A stretch of 41,041 nucleotides of DNA, taken from positions 1 to 41,041 of the forward strand of contig CAZEFK010000035.1 of assembly GCA_964511405.1 (NCBI GenBank), read 5' to 3'. Source of the stretch: CAZEFK01 sp964511405. GTDB taxonomy: Bacteria; Pseudomonadota; Alphaproteobacteria; Elsterales; Elsteraceae. Of this stretch, positions 32,851 through 41,041 are shown piece by piece. Numbering within the stretch: the first letter of the stretch is position 1; every line of letters starts with the position of its first letter. Under the pieces are notes generated by a model, which worked only from the letters and a program-made list of their open reading frames with translations, made no database searches and was not told the origin of the DNA. A program made the translations under genes and the position numbers.

Positions 32851-34107
32851 TCAGCGCAGGCGAGTCCGCAGGATGTCGTACGGGTCGACGCCGCCGCGCG
32901 GCCCCAGGGTCGCGACCGAGGGTGCCCCCGCCACGATCGTTCGGGCCACGCGCCTGATGTCGTCCAGGCTGACCGCGTCGACCTTGGCGATCAACTCGGC
33001 GACCGGGATCGGGCGGCCGTGGATCAGCAGCTGGTTGGCCACCGTCTCGACCCGGTTCGAGGTGCTTTCGCGCGCCATCAGGGTCCCGGCGCGCAGCTGC
33101 GCCCGGGCGCGGCCGAGTTCCGCCTCGCCCAGGTCTTCGGTCATCTTGGCCAGCTCATCGCACACCACCGGCATCAGCTCGCCCAGCTGGTCCTCGCCAG
33201 TGCCGGCATAGATGCCGAACAGCCCGGCATCGCGGTAGGCGGCGCTGAACGAATAGATGCTGTAGACCAGCCCCCGCTTCTCGCGCACTTCCTGGAACAG
33301 GCGCGAGGACATGCCGCCGCCCAGCATCATCGAATAGATCTGGTGGGCGTAATAGTCGGGGTCGTGGACCGAGACGCCCGGGAAGCCCAGGACCACATGC
33401 ACCTGCTCCAGGTCGCGGTCCTCGTGGTGCTCGCCGCCGGCGTAACGGGCCGGCGCCTGGCTGCGCAGCGGCCGGGTCGGCAGCCCGGCGAAGGCCTCGG
33501 CGACCGCGGCGACGAAGCGGTCGTGGTCGATCCGGCCCGACGCCGCCACCACCATGCCGCCGGCACCGTAGTTCGTGTGCAGATAGTCGAACAGGTCCTG
33601 GCGCGACAGGCGCTCGACCGTCTCGGCCTCGCCCAGCACCGGACGGCCCAGCGGCTGGTCGGGGAACGCCGTCGCCTGGAACTGGTCGAAGATGATGTCG
33701 TCGGGGGTGTCGATCGCCTGGCCGATCTCCTGCAGCACCACGGTCCGCTCGCGCGTGAGCTCGGCCTCGTCGAAGCGGGAGTTGAGCAGGATATCGGACA
33801 CGATGTCGATCGCGAGCGGTGCATCCTCGGCCAGCACCTTGGCATAATAGGCCGTCTGCTCGCGCGACGTGTAGGCGTTGAGATGGCCGCCGACATCCTC
33901 GATCGCCTCGGCGATGTCGCGCGCCGAGCGCCGCTCCGTGCCCTTGAACGCCATATGCTCCAACAGATGGGCGATGCCGCCGGAGTGGTCGGGCTCGTCG
34001 CGGGTGCCGACGCCGACCCAGGCGCCGAGCGACACGGTGTCGACCTGCGGCATGGCGTCGGTGGCGATGGTCAGGCCGCCGGGCAGCCGGGTAACCCGCA
34101 CGCTCAT
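32851..34107 (-). CDS. M16-family zinc peptidase, mitochondrial-processing-peptidase-like
   Basis: The 418-residue protein has the inverted zinc motif HLLEH (His47, Glu50, His51) with Glu127 (VVLQEIGQ) as third ligand, and the second-half motifs VREKRGLVYSIYSF and GTGEDQLGELMPVV. It is the single-chain PqqL/YmxG-type homologue of the mitochondrial processing peptidase, which degrades or trims small peptides in the cytoplasm or periplasm. The ATG at 34107 overlaps the threonine synthase stop as ATGA. The frame is open into the thrC region further upstream, but that part is a shadow of thrC. The length of about 420 residues is normal. Confidence 0.95.
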   Translation of the reverse strand: MSVRVTRLPGGLTIATDAMPQVDTVSLGAWVGVGTRDEPDHSGGIAHLLEHMAFKGTERRSARDIAEAIEDVGGHLNAYTSREQTAYYAKVLAEDAPLAIDIVSDILLNSRFDEAELTRERTVVLQEIGQAIDTPDDIIFDQFQATAFPDQPLGRPVLGEAETVERLSRQDLFDYLHTNYGAGGMVVAASGRIDHDRFVAAVAEAFAGLPTRPLRSQAPARYAGGEHHEDRDLEQVHVVLGFPGVSVHDPDYYAHQIYSMMLGGGMSSRLFQEVREKRGLVYSIYSFSAAYRDAGLFGIYAGTGEDQLGELMPVVCDELAKMTEDLGEAELGRARAQLRAGTLMARESTSNRVETVANQLLIHGRPIPVAELIAKVDAVSLDDIRRVARTIVAGAPSVATLGPRGGVDPYDILRTRLR

Positions 34108-35504
34108 GCCGGGACTCCCAGGCGCTCGGTCATGAGCGCCTTCACGGCCGCCGGGTCGTTGGGCAGCACGGTCACGCGCTCGGGCGCGGTCATCAGGTCG
34201 GCCAGATGCGGCGGCAAGCCGACCGGCCGGCCCAGGGCGCGCGCCACGGCCTCGGGGAACTTGGCTGGATGGGCGGTGGCCAGGTGGATCATCGGAATCC
34301 GGGGATCGCCGCGCCTGTTGCGGCCGGCCGCGACCGCGACGGCGCTGTGCGGGTCCAGCACCTCGCCGGTGGCCGCGTGGACCGATCGGATCGTGGCGAG
34401 CGTGGTCTCGTCGTCGACCCGGTCGGCGTCGAAGATGCCGCGTGCCGACAGCAGCCGCTCGGGTTCCAGCACGAACCGGCCGGTCTTGCGGAAATCGGCC
34501 ATGCGCGCGGCGATGGCGGCGCCGTCGCGGCCGTAGAGCTCGAACAGCAGCCGCTCCAGGTTGCTGGACACCTGGATGTCCATGCTCGGGCTCAGGGTCG
34601 GCTCGACGGTGCCGATCTCCATGGCGCCGTCGCGGAAGAACCGGGTCAGGATATCGTTGCGGTTGGAGCCGATCACCAGACGGTCGATGGGCAGCCCCAT
34701 GCGCCGGGCCGCGTAGCCGGCCAGGACGTTGCCGAAATTGCCAGTGGGCACGGTGAACGACACCCGCCGCTCGGGCGCGCCCAGCGCCACCGCCGCGGCC
34801 ACGTAATAGACGATCTGGGCCATGACCCGGGCCCAATTGATCGAGTTCACCGCCGCCAGGCCGATCGCATCGCGGAAGGCGAGGTCGCCGAACAGCGTCT
34901 TCACGATGTCCTGGCAGTCGTCGAAGGTGCCTTCGACCGCGATGGCGTGGACGTTGGCGCTTGATACCGTGGTCATCTGGCGCCGCTGGACCTCGGACAC
35001 CCGGCCCTGCGGGTAGAGCATGAAGATATCGACGGGGGCGCGGTCGCGCACCGCCTCGATCGCGGCGGACCCGGTGTCGCCCGAGGTCGCGCCCAGGATC
35101 GCGATGCGCCTGTTGCGCTCGGCCAGCACATGGTCGAACAGCCGGCCGACGAGCTGCAGGGCATAGTCCTTGAAGGCCAGCGTCGGCCCATGGAACAGCT
35201 CGAGCAGCCAGTCGGTGCCGCCGATCTGCTTCAAGGGAGCCACCGCCGGATGCCGGAAGCCGGCATAGGTCGCCTGGACCAGCTCGGCCAGGCGATCCGG
35301 CGCGATCGCGGCGCCGACATAGGGCGCCATCACCCGCGCCGCGACCTCGGCATAAGGCCGGCCGGCCAAATCGGCCCACTGGGCGGCGTGCAGCACCGGC
35401 CACTGCGCCGGCACGTACAGACCACCGTCGCGGGCGAGCCCGGTCAGCAGGACGTCATCGAACTCGAGGTCCGGGGCGCTCCCCCGGGTGCTGACATAGC
35501 GCAA
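34104..35504 (-). CDS. thrC: Threonine synthase
   Basis: The 466-residue enzyme converts O-phosphohomoserine to threonine with PLP. The start MRYVSTRGSAPDLEFDDVLLTGLARDGGLYVP and the block LELFHGPTLAFKDYALQ with Lys112 as Schiff-base residue are diagnostic, as are GATSGDTGSAAIEA and VPTGNFGNVLAGYAARRMGLPIDRLVIGSNRNDIL. Its length fits the long class I proteins of proteobacteria. It begins at the ATG at 35504, 11 bases after the carboxypeptidase stop, and ends within the start codon of the M16 gene. It belongs to one run of genes with the cox cluster. Confidence 0.97.
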   Translation of the reverse strand: MRYVSTRGSAPDLEFDDVLLTGLARDGGLYVPAQWPVLHAAQWADLAGRPYAEVAARVMAPYVGAAIAPDRLAELVQATYAGFRHPAVAPLKQIGGTDWLLELFHGPTLAFKDYALQLVGRLFDHVLAERNRRIAILGATSGDTGSAAIEAVRDRAPVDIFMLYPQGRVSEVQRRQMTTVSSANVHAIAVEGTFDDCQDIVKTLFGDLAFRDAIGLAAVNSINWARVMAQIVYYVAAAVALGAPERRVSFTVPTGNFGNVLAGYAARRMGLPIDRLVIGSNRNDILTRFFRDGAMEIGTVEPTLSPSMDIQVSSNLERLLFELYGRDGAAIAARMADFRKTGRFVLEPERLLSARGIFDADRVDDETTLATIRSVHAATGEVLDPHSAVAVAAGRNRRGDPRIPMIHLATAHPAKFPEAVARALGRPVGLPPHLADLMTAPERVTVLPNDPAAVKALMTERLGVPA

Positions 35505-35515
35505 GCGCTTGGTTC

Positions 35516-37039
35516 CTAACTCAAGTAGCGCCGCTTGAGATGGCGCAGATAGGGCTGAGATTCGAGGGGTCGACCGGTGGCCGCGGCAATGATGTCGGTC
35601 GTGCCGGCCGACGACGCCGGCTCATGGACCTTGGCCTTGAGCCAGCCGGTCACGGTGTCGAACGCACCGGCCGCGATCTGGCTGCCGAGATCGGCGATTT
35701 CGGCAGCCGCGGCCTGGAACAGCTGGGCCGCGGTCATGGCGCCCAGCGTGTAGGTCGGGAAGTAGCCCCAGGCACCCGAGGGCCAGTGGATGTCCTGCAG
35801 GCAGCCCAGCCGGTCGTCGGGCGGGCGCACCCCGACCAGCTCGGCCATGCCGTCGGACCAGGCGCCGGGCAGGTCGCCCAGGGCCAGGTCGCCGGCGATC
35901 AGCGCGCGCTCCAGCCGGTAGCGCAGGATCACATGGGCCGGATAGGTCAGCTCGTCGGCATCGACCCGGATCAGGCCGCGCTCGACCCGGATGCCGTGCC
36001 GGTGCAGGTTGGCCGCCTCGAACGCCGGGCCCGAGCGGCCGAAGGCCTCGCGCACCAGGGGGGCTGCGAACTCGGCGAACTCGCGGCTGCGGCACAACTG
36101 CATCTCGACGAACAGCGACTGGCTCTCGTGCAGGCTCATGCCGCGGGCATTGCCGACAGGCTGCTGGCGCCAGGCCTTGGGCAGGTTGAGCTGGTAGAGC
36201 GCATGCCCGCTCTCGTGCAGCACACCCATCAGCGCCGACGTGAAGTCGGACTCGTCGTAGCGCGTGGTGATCCGCACGTCGTCGGGCACGCCGCCACAGA
36301 ACGGGTGATGGCTGATGTCCAGCCGGCCGCGCTCGAAGTCGAAGCCCAGGCTGCGCATCAGCCGCTCGCCCAGCGCCTTCTGGGCCGCCACCGGGAACGG
36401 GCCGTCGAGCGGCAACGGGGCCGGCCCGCTCGCCTGGCGCTCCAGCGCCTGGCCGGTCAGCTCGGGCAGCTCGGCGCCGATCTCGTCGAACAGCCGGTCG
36501 ATCTCACCCGACCGGCCGCCTGGCTCGTACTGGTCGAGCAGGGCGTCATAGGGGGCGCAGCCGAAGGCCGCGGCCTTGGCCGCCGCGGTCTCGCGGACCA
36601 GCCGCAGCACCTCGGCCAGCAGCGGCGCGAGGCCCGGGAAGTCGTTCTGCTGGCGCGCCCGGCGCCAGGCGTGCTCGCAGGCGCTGGCGGCTTTCGAGGC
36701 TGCCTCGACCAGGTCGGCGGGCACGGCGGTGGCGTGGCGGTACTCGCGCGCCATCTCGGCCAGGTTGGCGCGCTGCCAGGCGTCGAGGGCGTTGTCGGCC
36801 TCGGCGCGGGCCAACAGCTCGCCGACCGTTGGGTCGGTGAGCTGCTCATGCATGGTCAGCGACAGCGCCGCCGCCTGCTCGGCCCGCGCCGCGGCGCTGC
36901 CGGACGGCATGGTCGTGGCCGTGTCCCAGCCCAGCATGGCGGCAGCCTCGCCCAGCAGGCCGATGCGGCGAAAGCGGGCCTCGAGGGCGCGGTAGTCGGG
37001 CCCGGGAGCCAAGTCCGAGGCGAGGTCGGTTGCAGTCAT
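35516..37039 (-). CDS. M32 carboxypeptidase (Taq type)
   Basis: The 507-residue protein is an M32 zinc carboxypeptidase: HESGH (His275, Glu276, His279) is the catalytic motif, and the family phrases YRALEARFRRIGLLGEAAAMLGWDTATTMPSG, ISHHPFCGGVPDDVRITTRYDESDF, SLHESQSLFVEMQLCRSREF and LQDIHWPSGAWGYFPTYTLGAMTAAQLF are present. It removes C-terminal residues from peptides in the cytoplasm. The ATG at 37039 overlaps the SURF1 stop codon as ATGA, and 11 bases separate the stop from thrC. Its position inside the cox-thrC run is less common than the surrounding genes. The length is normal for the family. Confidence 0.95.
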   Translation of the reverse strand: MTATDLASDLAPGPDYRALEARFRRIGLLGEAAAMLGWDTATTMPSGSAAARAEQAAALSLTMHEQLTDPTVGELLARAEADNALDAWQRANLAEMAREYRHATAVPADLVEAASKAASACEHAWRRARQQNDFPGLAPLLAEVLRLVRETAAAKAAAFGCAPYDALLDQYEPGGRSGEIDRLFDEIGAELPELTGQALERQASGPAPLPLDGPFPVAAQKALGERLMRSLGFDFERGRLDISHHPFCGGVPDDVRITTRYDESDFTSALMGVLHESGHALYQLNLPKAWRQQPVGNARGMSLHESQSLFVEMQLCRSREFAEFAAPLVREAFGRSGPAFEAANLHRHGIRVERGLIRVDADELTYPAHVILRYRLERALIAGDLALGDLPGAWSDGMAELVGVRPPDDRLGCLQDIHWPSGAWGYFPTYTLGAMTAAQLFQAAAAEIADLGSQIAAGAFDTVTGWLKAKVHEPASSAGTTDIIAAATGRPLESQPYLRHLKRRYLS

Positions 37040-37776
37040 GCGATCGGTCGGGCCTGCAGCTTGCGGTGGCAATAGAGCGCGAACACCACGCCCAGAACCA
37101 CGGCGAGGGCGAACCAGGTCAAGGCATATTGCCGATGATTGTTGGGCAGGTCGATGGGTGTGTCGCCGCCGATCGGCAGACCGCCCGGAACCGGGGTGGC
37201 GTCGGCCTTGACCAGCACCGGCAGCACCCGGTCGAGGCCCAGCGCCGCCGCCATCTGGCCGGGATCGGGCGTGAACCATTGGTTGCGGCCGGGATCGTTG
37301 GCCGGCGTGAACCAGCCGGGCGGGTCGGCGCGGCGGATGATCCCGGTCACCGTCACCCGGCCCGGAACCTGGCCGGCCGACCGGCGGGCCGGATCCTGGG
37401 CCGCGGTCGGGACCCAGCCACGGTCGACCAGCAGCCAGCGGCCGTCATCGAGGGCGAGCGGCGTGACCACGTCGATGCCGGGCTGGTCGCCGTGGAACCG
37501 GCTCATCAGATAGAGTTCGTGAGCGTGGTCGAAGCGGCCCGTGGCCCGGACATGCCGGTATTCCCACGCCGGATCGTCGAGCGCCGCCTGGCCGATGTCG
37601 ACAGCGGGGGCGGCCAGGGCGGCGGTACGGGCGGCGATCAGCCCGTCCTTCCAGGCCAGGCGCTGCAGCTGCCAGGTGCCGAGGCCGATCAGCACCGCCA
37701 GCATCACCGCAGTGCTGAGCGCGGGCACCAGCAGCCCGCGCCAGGGACTGTGACGGGCCCGTGGCGGCGCGATCAC
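37036..37776 (-). CDS. SURF1 family cytochrome oxidase assembly protein
   Basis: The 246-residue protein has an N-terminal membrane helix (LLVPALSTAVMLAVLIGLGTWQLQRLAWK, with the family GTWQLQR motif) and a C-terminal helix (YALTWFALAVVLGVVFALYCHRK), with the periplasmic domain EYRHVRATGRF, LLVDRGWVP and GWFTPANDPGRNQWFTPDPGQMA between. SURF1 helps insert heme a into subunit I of aa3 oxidase. The GTG at 37776 is proposed as start: it gives the normal length, whereas the first possible start at 37905 would overlap the subunit III gene by 107 bases. It sits between coxC and the M32 peptidase. Confidence 0.88.
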   Translation of the reverse strand: MIAPPRARHSPWRGLLVPALSTAVMLAVLIGLGTWQLQRLAWKDGLIAARTAALAAPAVDIGQAALDDPAWEYRHVRATGRFDHAHELYLMSRFHGDQPGIDVVTPLALDDGRWLLVDRGWVPTAAQDPARRSAGQVPGRVTVTGIIRRADPPGWFTPANDPGRNQWFTPDPGQMAAALGLDRVLPVLVKADATPVPGGLPIGGDTPIDLPNNHRQYALTWFALAVVLGVVFALYCHRKLQARPIA

Positions 37777-37798
37777 CGCGCCGCCGCCGGGCGGCGGC

Positions 37799-38638
37799 TC
37801 ACTGGCCGCCGGTGCCCGAGCCCCACCAGTAGATCGAGGTGAACAGGAACAGCCATACCACGTCGACGAAGTGCCAGTACCAAGCCGCCGCCTCGAATCC
37901 GACATGCTGGGTCGGCGTGAACTGGCCGCGCTTGGCGCGCAACAGGCACACGATCAGGAAAGTGGTGCCGACCATGACATGGAAGCCGTGGAAGCCGGTC
38001 GCCATGAAGAAGGTCGACGGATAGATGCCCTCGCGGAAGCCGAACGCCGCGTGGCTGTACTCGATCGCCTGGCAGGTGGTGAAGCTGAGGCCCAGGCCGA
38101 CCGTGCACAGGAGGCCGCGGATCAGGCCCTTGCGGTCGTTGTGCAGCAGCGCATGGTGCGCCCAGGTGATGGTGCAGCCCGACAGCAGCAGGATCAGCGT
38201 GTTGAGGAAGGGCAGTTCGAACGGATCGAAGGTCTTGACGTTCGGCGGCGGCCACACGCCGTGGATCGCCTCGGTCGGGAACAGCGCGGACGAGAAATAG
38301 GCCCAGAAGAAGGCGACGAAGAACATCACCTCCGAGGCGATGAACAGCGCCATCCCGTAGCGCAGGCCGATCTGGACGATGGCGTTGTGGAACACGGTGC
38401 TCTCGCGCACCACGTCGCGCCACCACAGATACATGCAGGCGAGCACGAACAGGAAGCCCACGATCATCAGCCATGGGCCTTCGCCATGCATGAACAGCAC
38501 GGCGCCGGTTGCGAGCGCGCCCGCCGACAGGGCGCCCAGGAGCGGCCATGGGCTGGGATCGACCAAGTGGTAGGGGTGCTTGTGCCCCCCGGCGGCCGGC
38601 GAAGCGGAGGGCGACCCCGCAGTGCTGGTCTGTGCCAT
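37799..38638 (-). CDS. coxC: Cytochrome c oxidase subunit III
   Basis: The 279-residue membrane protein has seven hydrophobic helices and subunit III signatures: HPYHLVDPSPWPLLGALSAG at the start, WWRDVVRESTVFHNAIVQIGLRYGMALFIASEVMFFVAFFWAYF (with the conserved glutamate), GVWPPPNVKTFDPFELPFLNTLILLLSGCTITWAHHALL, ATGFHGFHVMVGTTFLIVCLLR and AAWYWHFVDVVWLFLFTSIYWWG at the end. It stabilises the proton-pumping aa3 oxidase. The ATG at 38638 is eight bases after the ctaG stop. Its neighbours confirm the cox cluster. Confidence 0.97.
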   Translation of the reverse strand: MAQTSTAGSPSASPAAGGHKHPYHLVDPSPWPLLGALSAGALATGAVLFMHGEGPWLMIVGFLFVLACMYLWWRDVVRESTVFHNAIVQIGLRYGMALFIASEVMFFVAFFWAYFSSALFPTEAIHGVWPPPNVKTFDPFELPFLNTLILLLSGCTITWAHHALLHNDRKGLIRGLLCTVGLGLSFTTCQAIEYSHAAFGFREGIYPSTFFMATGFHGFHVMVGTTFLIVCLLRAKRGQFTPTQHVGFEAAAWYWHFVDVVWLFLFTSIYWWGSGTGGQ

Positions 38639-38646
38639 GGAACTCC

Positions 38647-39243
38647 TCAGGACCGTGAAGCGGCGGCGGCAGGTTGCCCGGTCGGGCCGGCCGACTGGGC
38701 CGGCTTGGGCTGGGGCTCCTGCGTCTTCGCCCGGAACATGGTGTAGGACAGGGTGACGGTATCGACATCGTCAAGGCTGTGATCCTTGACGATGTCGGGG
38801 TCGATGAAGAAGGTCACCGGCATTTCCACGCGCTCGCCGGCCTTCAGGTGCTGCTCGCTGAAGCAGAAGCAGGCGATCTTGTCGAAATAGACCGCGGCCT
38901 TCTCCGGCGTGACGTTGAAGGTCGCGGTTCCGGTCGCCGGCACCGCGGCGCGGTTGCGGGCGTGATAGGTGATGGTCTCGGGTTCGCCGACCCGGACCTT
39001 GACCGACAGCTGGTCGGGCGCGAACTCCCAGCCCAGCTCGCTCTGGGTGTTGGCGTCGAAGCGCACCGTGATCCAGCGCGCGCCCACGGTGCCGGGGGCG
39101 GCCTCGGCGCGCTGGGTGGTGCCGCCGAAGCCGGTCTGCTGGCAGAACCAGCGATAGAACGGCACCGAGGCGAAGCTCAAGCCGCCCATGAGGACGACCA
39201 GGGCCAGCACCGACAGCATCGTGCGAACCGGCCCGCGCATCAT
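38647..39243 (-). CDS. ctaG: CtaG/Cox11 cytochrome oxidase copper-assembly protein
   Basis: The 198-residue protein has one N-terminal membrane helix (VRTMLSVLALVVLMGGLSFASVPFYRWFCQQTGFGGT) and a periplasmic domain with the copper-binding ACFCFSEQ motif (Cys125, Cys127). GWEFAPDQLSVKVRVGEPETITYHARNRA and PEKAAVYFDKIACFCF are typical of Cox11, which delivers copper to the CuB site of subunit I. Two ATGs lie at 39243 and 39240; the first overlaps the stop codon of the small CoxF-like gene as ATGA and is preferred. The C-terminal tail is rich in proline and alanine. Confidence 0.96.
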   Translation of the reverse strand: MMRGPVRTMLSVLALVVLMGGLSFASVPFYRWFCQQTGFGGTTQRAEAAPGTVGARWITVRFDANTQSELGWEFAPDQLSVKVRVGEPETITYHARNRAAVPATGTATFNVTPEKAAVYFDKIACFCFSEQHLKAGERVEMPVTFFIDPDIVKDHSLDDVDTVTLSYTMFRAKTQEPQPKPAQSAGPTGQPAAAASRS

Positions 39244-39389
39244 CCCCCCTTCTGCACGATGGTGATGGCGTAGAACAGCAGCGACAGCGCCACCAGGACC
39301 GCCAGCAGCGCGTAGTTGCGCCCGCGCCGGCGCCGGGTGAACTCTTCGGCGGACAGCTGCTGCTGCCGCTCTGGCTCGGTCCGGGTCAC
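39240..39389 (-). CDS. CoxF-like small membrane protein, 49 residues
   Basis: This short gene runs VTRTEPERQQQLSAEEFTRR... to a single membrane helix (NYALLAVLVALSLLFYAITIVQKGG). It begins with a GTG at 39389 that overlaps the ctaB stop (GTGA) and ends in an ATGA overlap with ctaG. Such peptides, with a basic N-terminus and one helix, are regularly found between ctaB and ctaG in alphaproteobacterial cox clusters and are called CoxF or small oxidase-assembly proteins. The role is not established. Its coupling on both sides argues strongly for expression. Confidence 0.8.
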   Translation of the reverse strand: MTRTEPERQQQLSAEEFTRRRRGRNYALLAVLVALSLLFYAITIVQKGG

Positions 39390-40303
39390 GCCGCCACCGC
39401 CCGGTCGACCAGCAAGGTCGCGAACAGCGCGAACAGGTACAGGATCGAGAAGCCGAACAGCTGCATGGCCGGCTTGTCGCTGGTGCTGCGCCACACCCGC
39501 ACCGCCAGCGCCACGAACAGCGCGCCCAGCACCGCCGCGACGGCGCCATAGGCCGATCCGGCGATGCCCAGATAGGCGGGCAGCAGGGTCACCGGAACCA
39601 GCGCCAGGCTGTAGATCACGATCTGGCGCCGGGTCTCGGCGAGGCCGCGGACCACCGGCAGCATGGGCACGCCGGCCCGCTCGTAGTCGCCCGAGCGGTA
39701 CAGCGCCAAGGCCCAGAAATGCGGCGGCGTCCACATGAAGATCATGGCGAACAGGGCGATCGCGGCCCAGCTGACCTGGCCGGTGACGGCGGCCCAGCCG
39801 ATCATCGGCGGGAACGCGCCGGCGGCGCCGCCGATCACGATGTTCTGCGGCGTCCGCCGCTTGAGCCACATCGTGTAGACGAACACATAGAAGCCGATGG
39901 TCACGGCCAGCAGGAGCGCGGCCATGCCGTTGACCGCCACGGCCATGACCAGCACCGAGCCGCAGGCCAGCACCACCCCGAAGCCGAGGGCGTCGGCCGG
40001 GGCGATGCGGCCCATGGGGATCGGCCGCCCACGGGTCCGGCGCATGACCGCGTCGATGTCGCGGTCATACCACATGTTGATGGCCCCGGACGCGCCGGCG
40101 CCCACCGCGATGCACAGGATCGCGGTGAAGGCCAGCACCGGGTGCAGGTGCCCGGGGGCGAGCGCCATGCCGACCAGGCCCGTGAACACCACCAGCGACA
40201 TGACCCTGGGCTTCAGCAGCGCCAGATAGTCGCCGACGGTGCCGCTGGCCGGGCCGTAGCCCGGCAGGGCAGTGTCGAGGTCGCTGGTGGCGAGATCGCT
40301 CAC
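39386..40303 (-). CDS. ctaB: Heme o synthase (protoheme IX farnesyltransferase)
   Basis: The 305-residue membrane protein has about nine hydrophobic helices and the UbiA-type prenyl-diphosphate site NMWYDRDIDAVMRRTRGRP (Asn76, Asp80, Asp84) with the second acidic loop YDRAGV-like region at YRSGDYERAGVPMLPVVRG. It attaches farnesyl to heme b to make heme o, the precursor of heme a for this oxidase. The N-terminal tail before LKPRVMSLVVFTGLVGM is polar. The start at 40303 follows subunit I by 24 bases, and the stop overlaps the CoxF-like gene by four bases. Confidence 0.97.
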   Translation of the reverse strand: MSDLATSDLDTALPGYGPASGTVGDYLALLKPRVMSLVVFTGLVGMALAPGHLHPVLAFTAILCIAVGAGASGAINMWYDRDIDAVMRRTRGRPIPMGRIAPADALGFGVVLACGSVLVMAVAVNGMAALLLAVTIGFYVFVYTMWLKRRTPQNIVIGGAAGAFPPMIGWAAVTGQVSWAAIALFAMIFMWTPPHFWALALYRSGDYERAGVPMLPVVRGLAETRRQIVIYSLALVPVTLLPAYLGIAGSAYGAVAAVLGALFVALAVRVWRSTSDKPAMQLFGFSILYLFALFATLLVDRAVAA

Positions 40304-40327
40304 GGACAGGTCACCGGATCGCTTGGG

Positions 40328-41041
40328 TCAGTGCTCGGCCGCCCGGATCACGGGCAGCTCCTCGAAGGTGTGGAACGGCGGCGGCGAGCTCACGTGCCAT
40401 TCCAGCGTCGTCGCCCCCTCGCCCCACGGATTGGCCGCCGCGCGCTCGCCAGCCACAAGCGTGCGCACCGCGATGTAGAGGAACAGCAGGAACGACAGGC
40501 CCGAGAGCGCCGCGCCCGCCGACGCCACGGCGTTCCAGCCGGCGAATGCGTCGGGATAGTCCGGGATCCGGCGCGGCATGCCGGCCAGGCCCAGGAAGTG
40601 CATCGGGAAGAAGGTCAAGTTGACGCCGATGAAGGTCGTCCAGAACTGGATCTTGCCCAGAGTCTCCGGGTACTGCCGGCCCGACATCTTGCCGATCCAG
40701 TAGTAGAAGCCGGCATAGATCGCGAACACCGCGCCCAGCGACAGCACGTAGTGGAAGTGGGCGATGACGTAATAGGTGTTGTGCAGGGCGACGTCGACGC
40801 CGGCATTGGCCAGCACCACGCCGGTCACGCCGCCGAGCGTGAACAGGAAGATGAAGCCCATGGCGTAGAGCATGGGCGTCTTGAAGTCGATGGAGCCGCC
40901 CCACATGGTGGCGATCCAGCTGAAGATCTTGACGCCGGTCGGCACCGCGATCACCAGCGTCGCCGCGGTGAAGTAGGCGCGGGTGTCGACGTCCAGGCCG
41001 GTCACGTACATGTGGTGCGCCCACACCACGAAGCCGACCAC
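40328..41041 (-). CDS. coxA: Cytochrome c oxidase subunit I, C-terminal part (runs off the window)
   Basis: The visible 237 residues are the C-terminal half of the heme-copper oxidase subunit I. VWAHHMYVTGLDVDTRAYFTAATLVIAVPTGVKIFSW includes the two CuB histidines and the K-channel threonine/lysine region, and YYVIAHFHYVLSLGAVFAIYAGFYYW holds the heme-binding histidines. The N-terminal part lies beyond 41041. It is the proton-pumping aa3-type core. Its stop is 24 bases before ctaB. The C-terminus ends in HTFEELPVIRAAEH, normal for alphaproteobacteria. Confidence 0.97.
   Translation of the reverse strand: MVGFVVWAHHMYVTGLDVDTRAYFTAATLVIAVPTGVKIFSWIATMWGGSIDFKTPMLYAMGFIFLFTLGGVTGVVLANAGVDVALHNTYYVIAHFHYVLSLGAVFAIYAGFYYWIGKMSGRQYPETLGKIQFWTTFIGVNLTFFPMHFLGLAGMPRRIPDYPDAFAGWNAVASAGAALSGLSFLLFLYIAVRTLVAGERAAANPWGEGATTLEWHVSSPPPFHTFEELPVIRAAEH

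Noticed and set aside
34104..35403. Possible fusion of threonine synthase region with the M16 peptidase in one 850-codon frame
   Set aside because: The M16 frame is merely open through thrC in another frame; the M16 ATG at 34107 with ATGA overlap and the complete ThrC protein show two separate genes.

Overview
The window is very GC-rich, densely packed DNA. It looks like a chromosomal segment of an alphaproteobacterium, probably Rhodospirillales-like. The main argument is the right-hand block: cytochrome oxidase subunit I, heme o synthase (ctaB), a 49-residue CoxF-like peptide, ctaG, subunit III, SURF1, then threonine synthase, an M16 processing peptidase and a GNAT acetyltransferase. That order is characteristic of alphaproteobacteria. 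The assignment is an inference from gene order and composition; no rRNA or tRNA gene was seen.

Left part (1-6351): the N-terminal part of a hydantoinase/oxoprolinase A subunit, a Nudix hydrolase, a LysR regulator divergent from a PhzF-family isomerase (with a perfect palindrome against the LysR start), an AbiEi/AbiEii toxin-antitoxin pair, and an ArsR regulator divergent from a PLP-dependent threonine/serine dehydratase.

Centre-left (6370-17084) is the most unusual metabolic region. A sugar-type ABC importer (binding protein and two permeases, no ATPase) diverges from a LacI regulator that overlaps a phytanoyl-CoA-dioxygenase-like (PhyH) oxygenase with a C-terminal HEAT-repeat domain. A TIM-barrel isomerase-like protein and a Gfo/Idh/MocA dehydrogenase follow on the other strand. 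A second LacI regulator then leads a second PhyH oxygenase and a second TIM-barrel protein. Both LacI intergenic regions carry 20-bp inverted repeats of the same 7-6-7 geometry. I read this as one catabolic gene set for an unknown sugar, glycoside or polyol-like substrate that uses two non-haem iron oxygenases.

Centre (17264-25651): a secreted beta-propeller protein, a remnant of a GlcG/HbpS-like gene, a quinone-oxidoreductase-like enzyme divergent from an HxlR regulator, and a Panacea-domain antitoxin overlapping a two-helix membrane protein (candidate PanAT toxin-antitoxin) with its own promoter. A complete branched-chain amino acid type ABC transporter follows. Its binding-protein gene is separated from the permease and ATPase genes by an 86-bp cloverleaf-like palindromic element.

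Right part (25692-41041): a peroxiredoxin with a strong terminator, YqgE/AlgH, a large two-part glycosyltransferase-like protein, a gene-free stretch with a candidate small RNA and tandem terminators, a polymorphic-toxin-like HNH nuclease with its Tdi1/DUF1851-like immunity protein (both ending in a homologous tail), and the cox/thrC block. Many operons use 4-base ATGA or GTGA overlaps, so translational coupling is common here.
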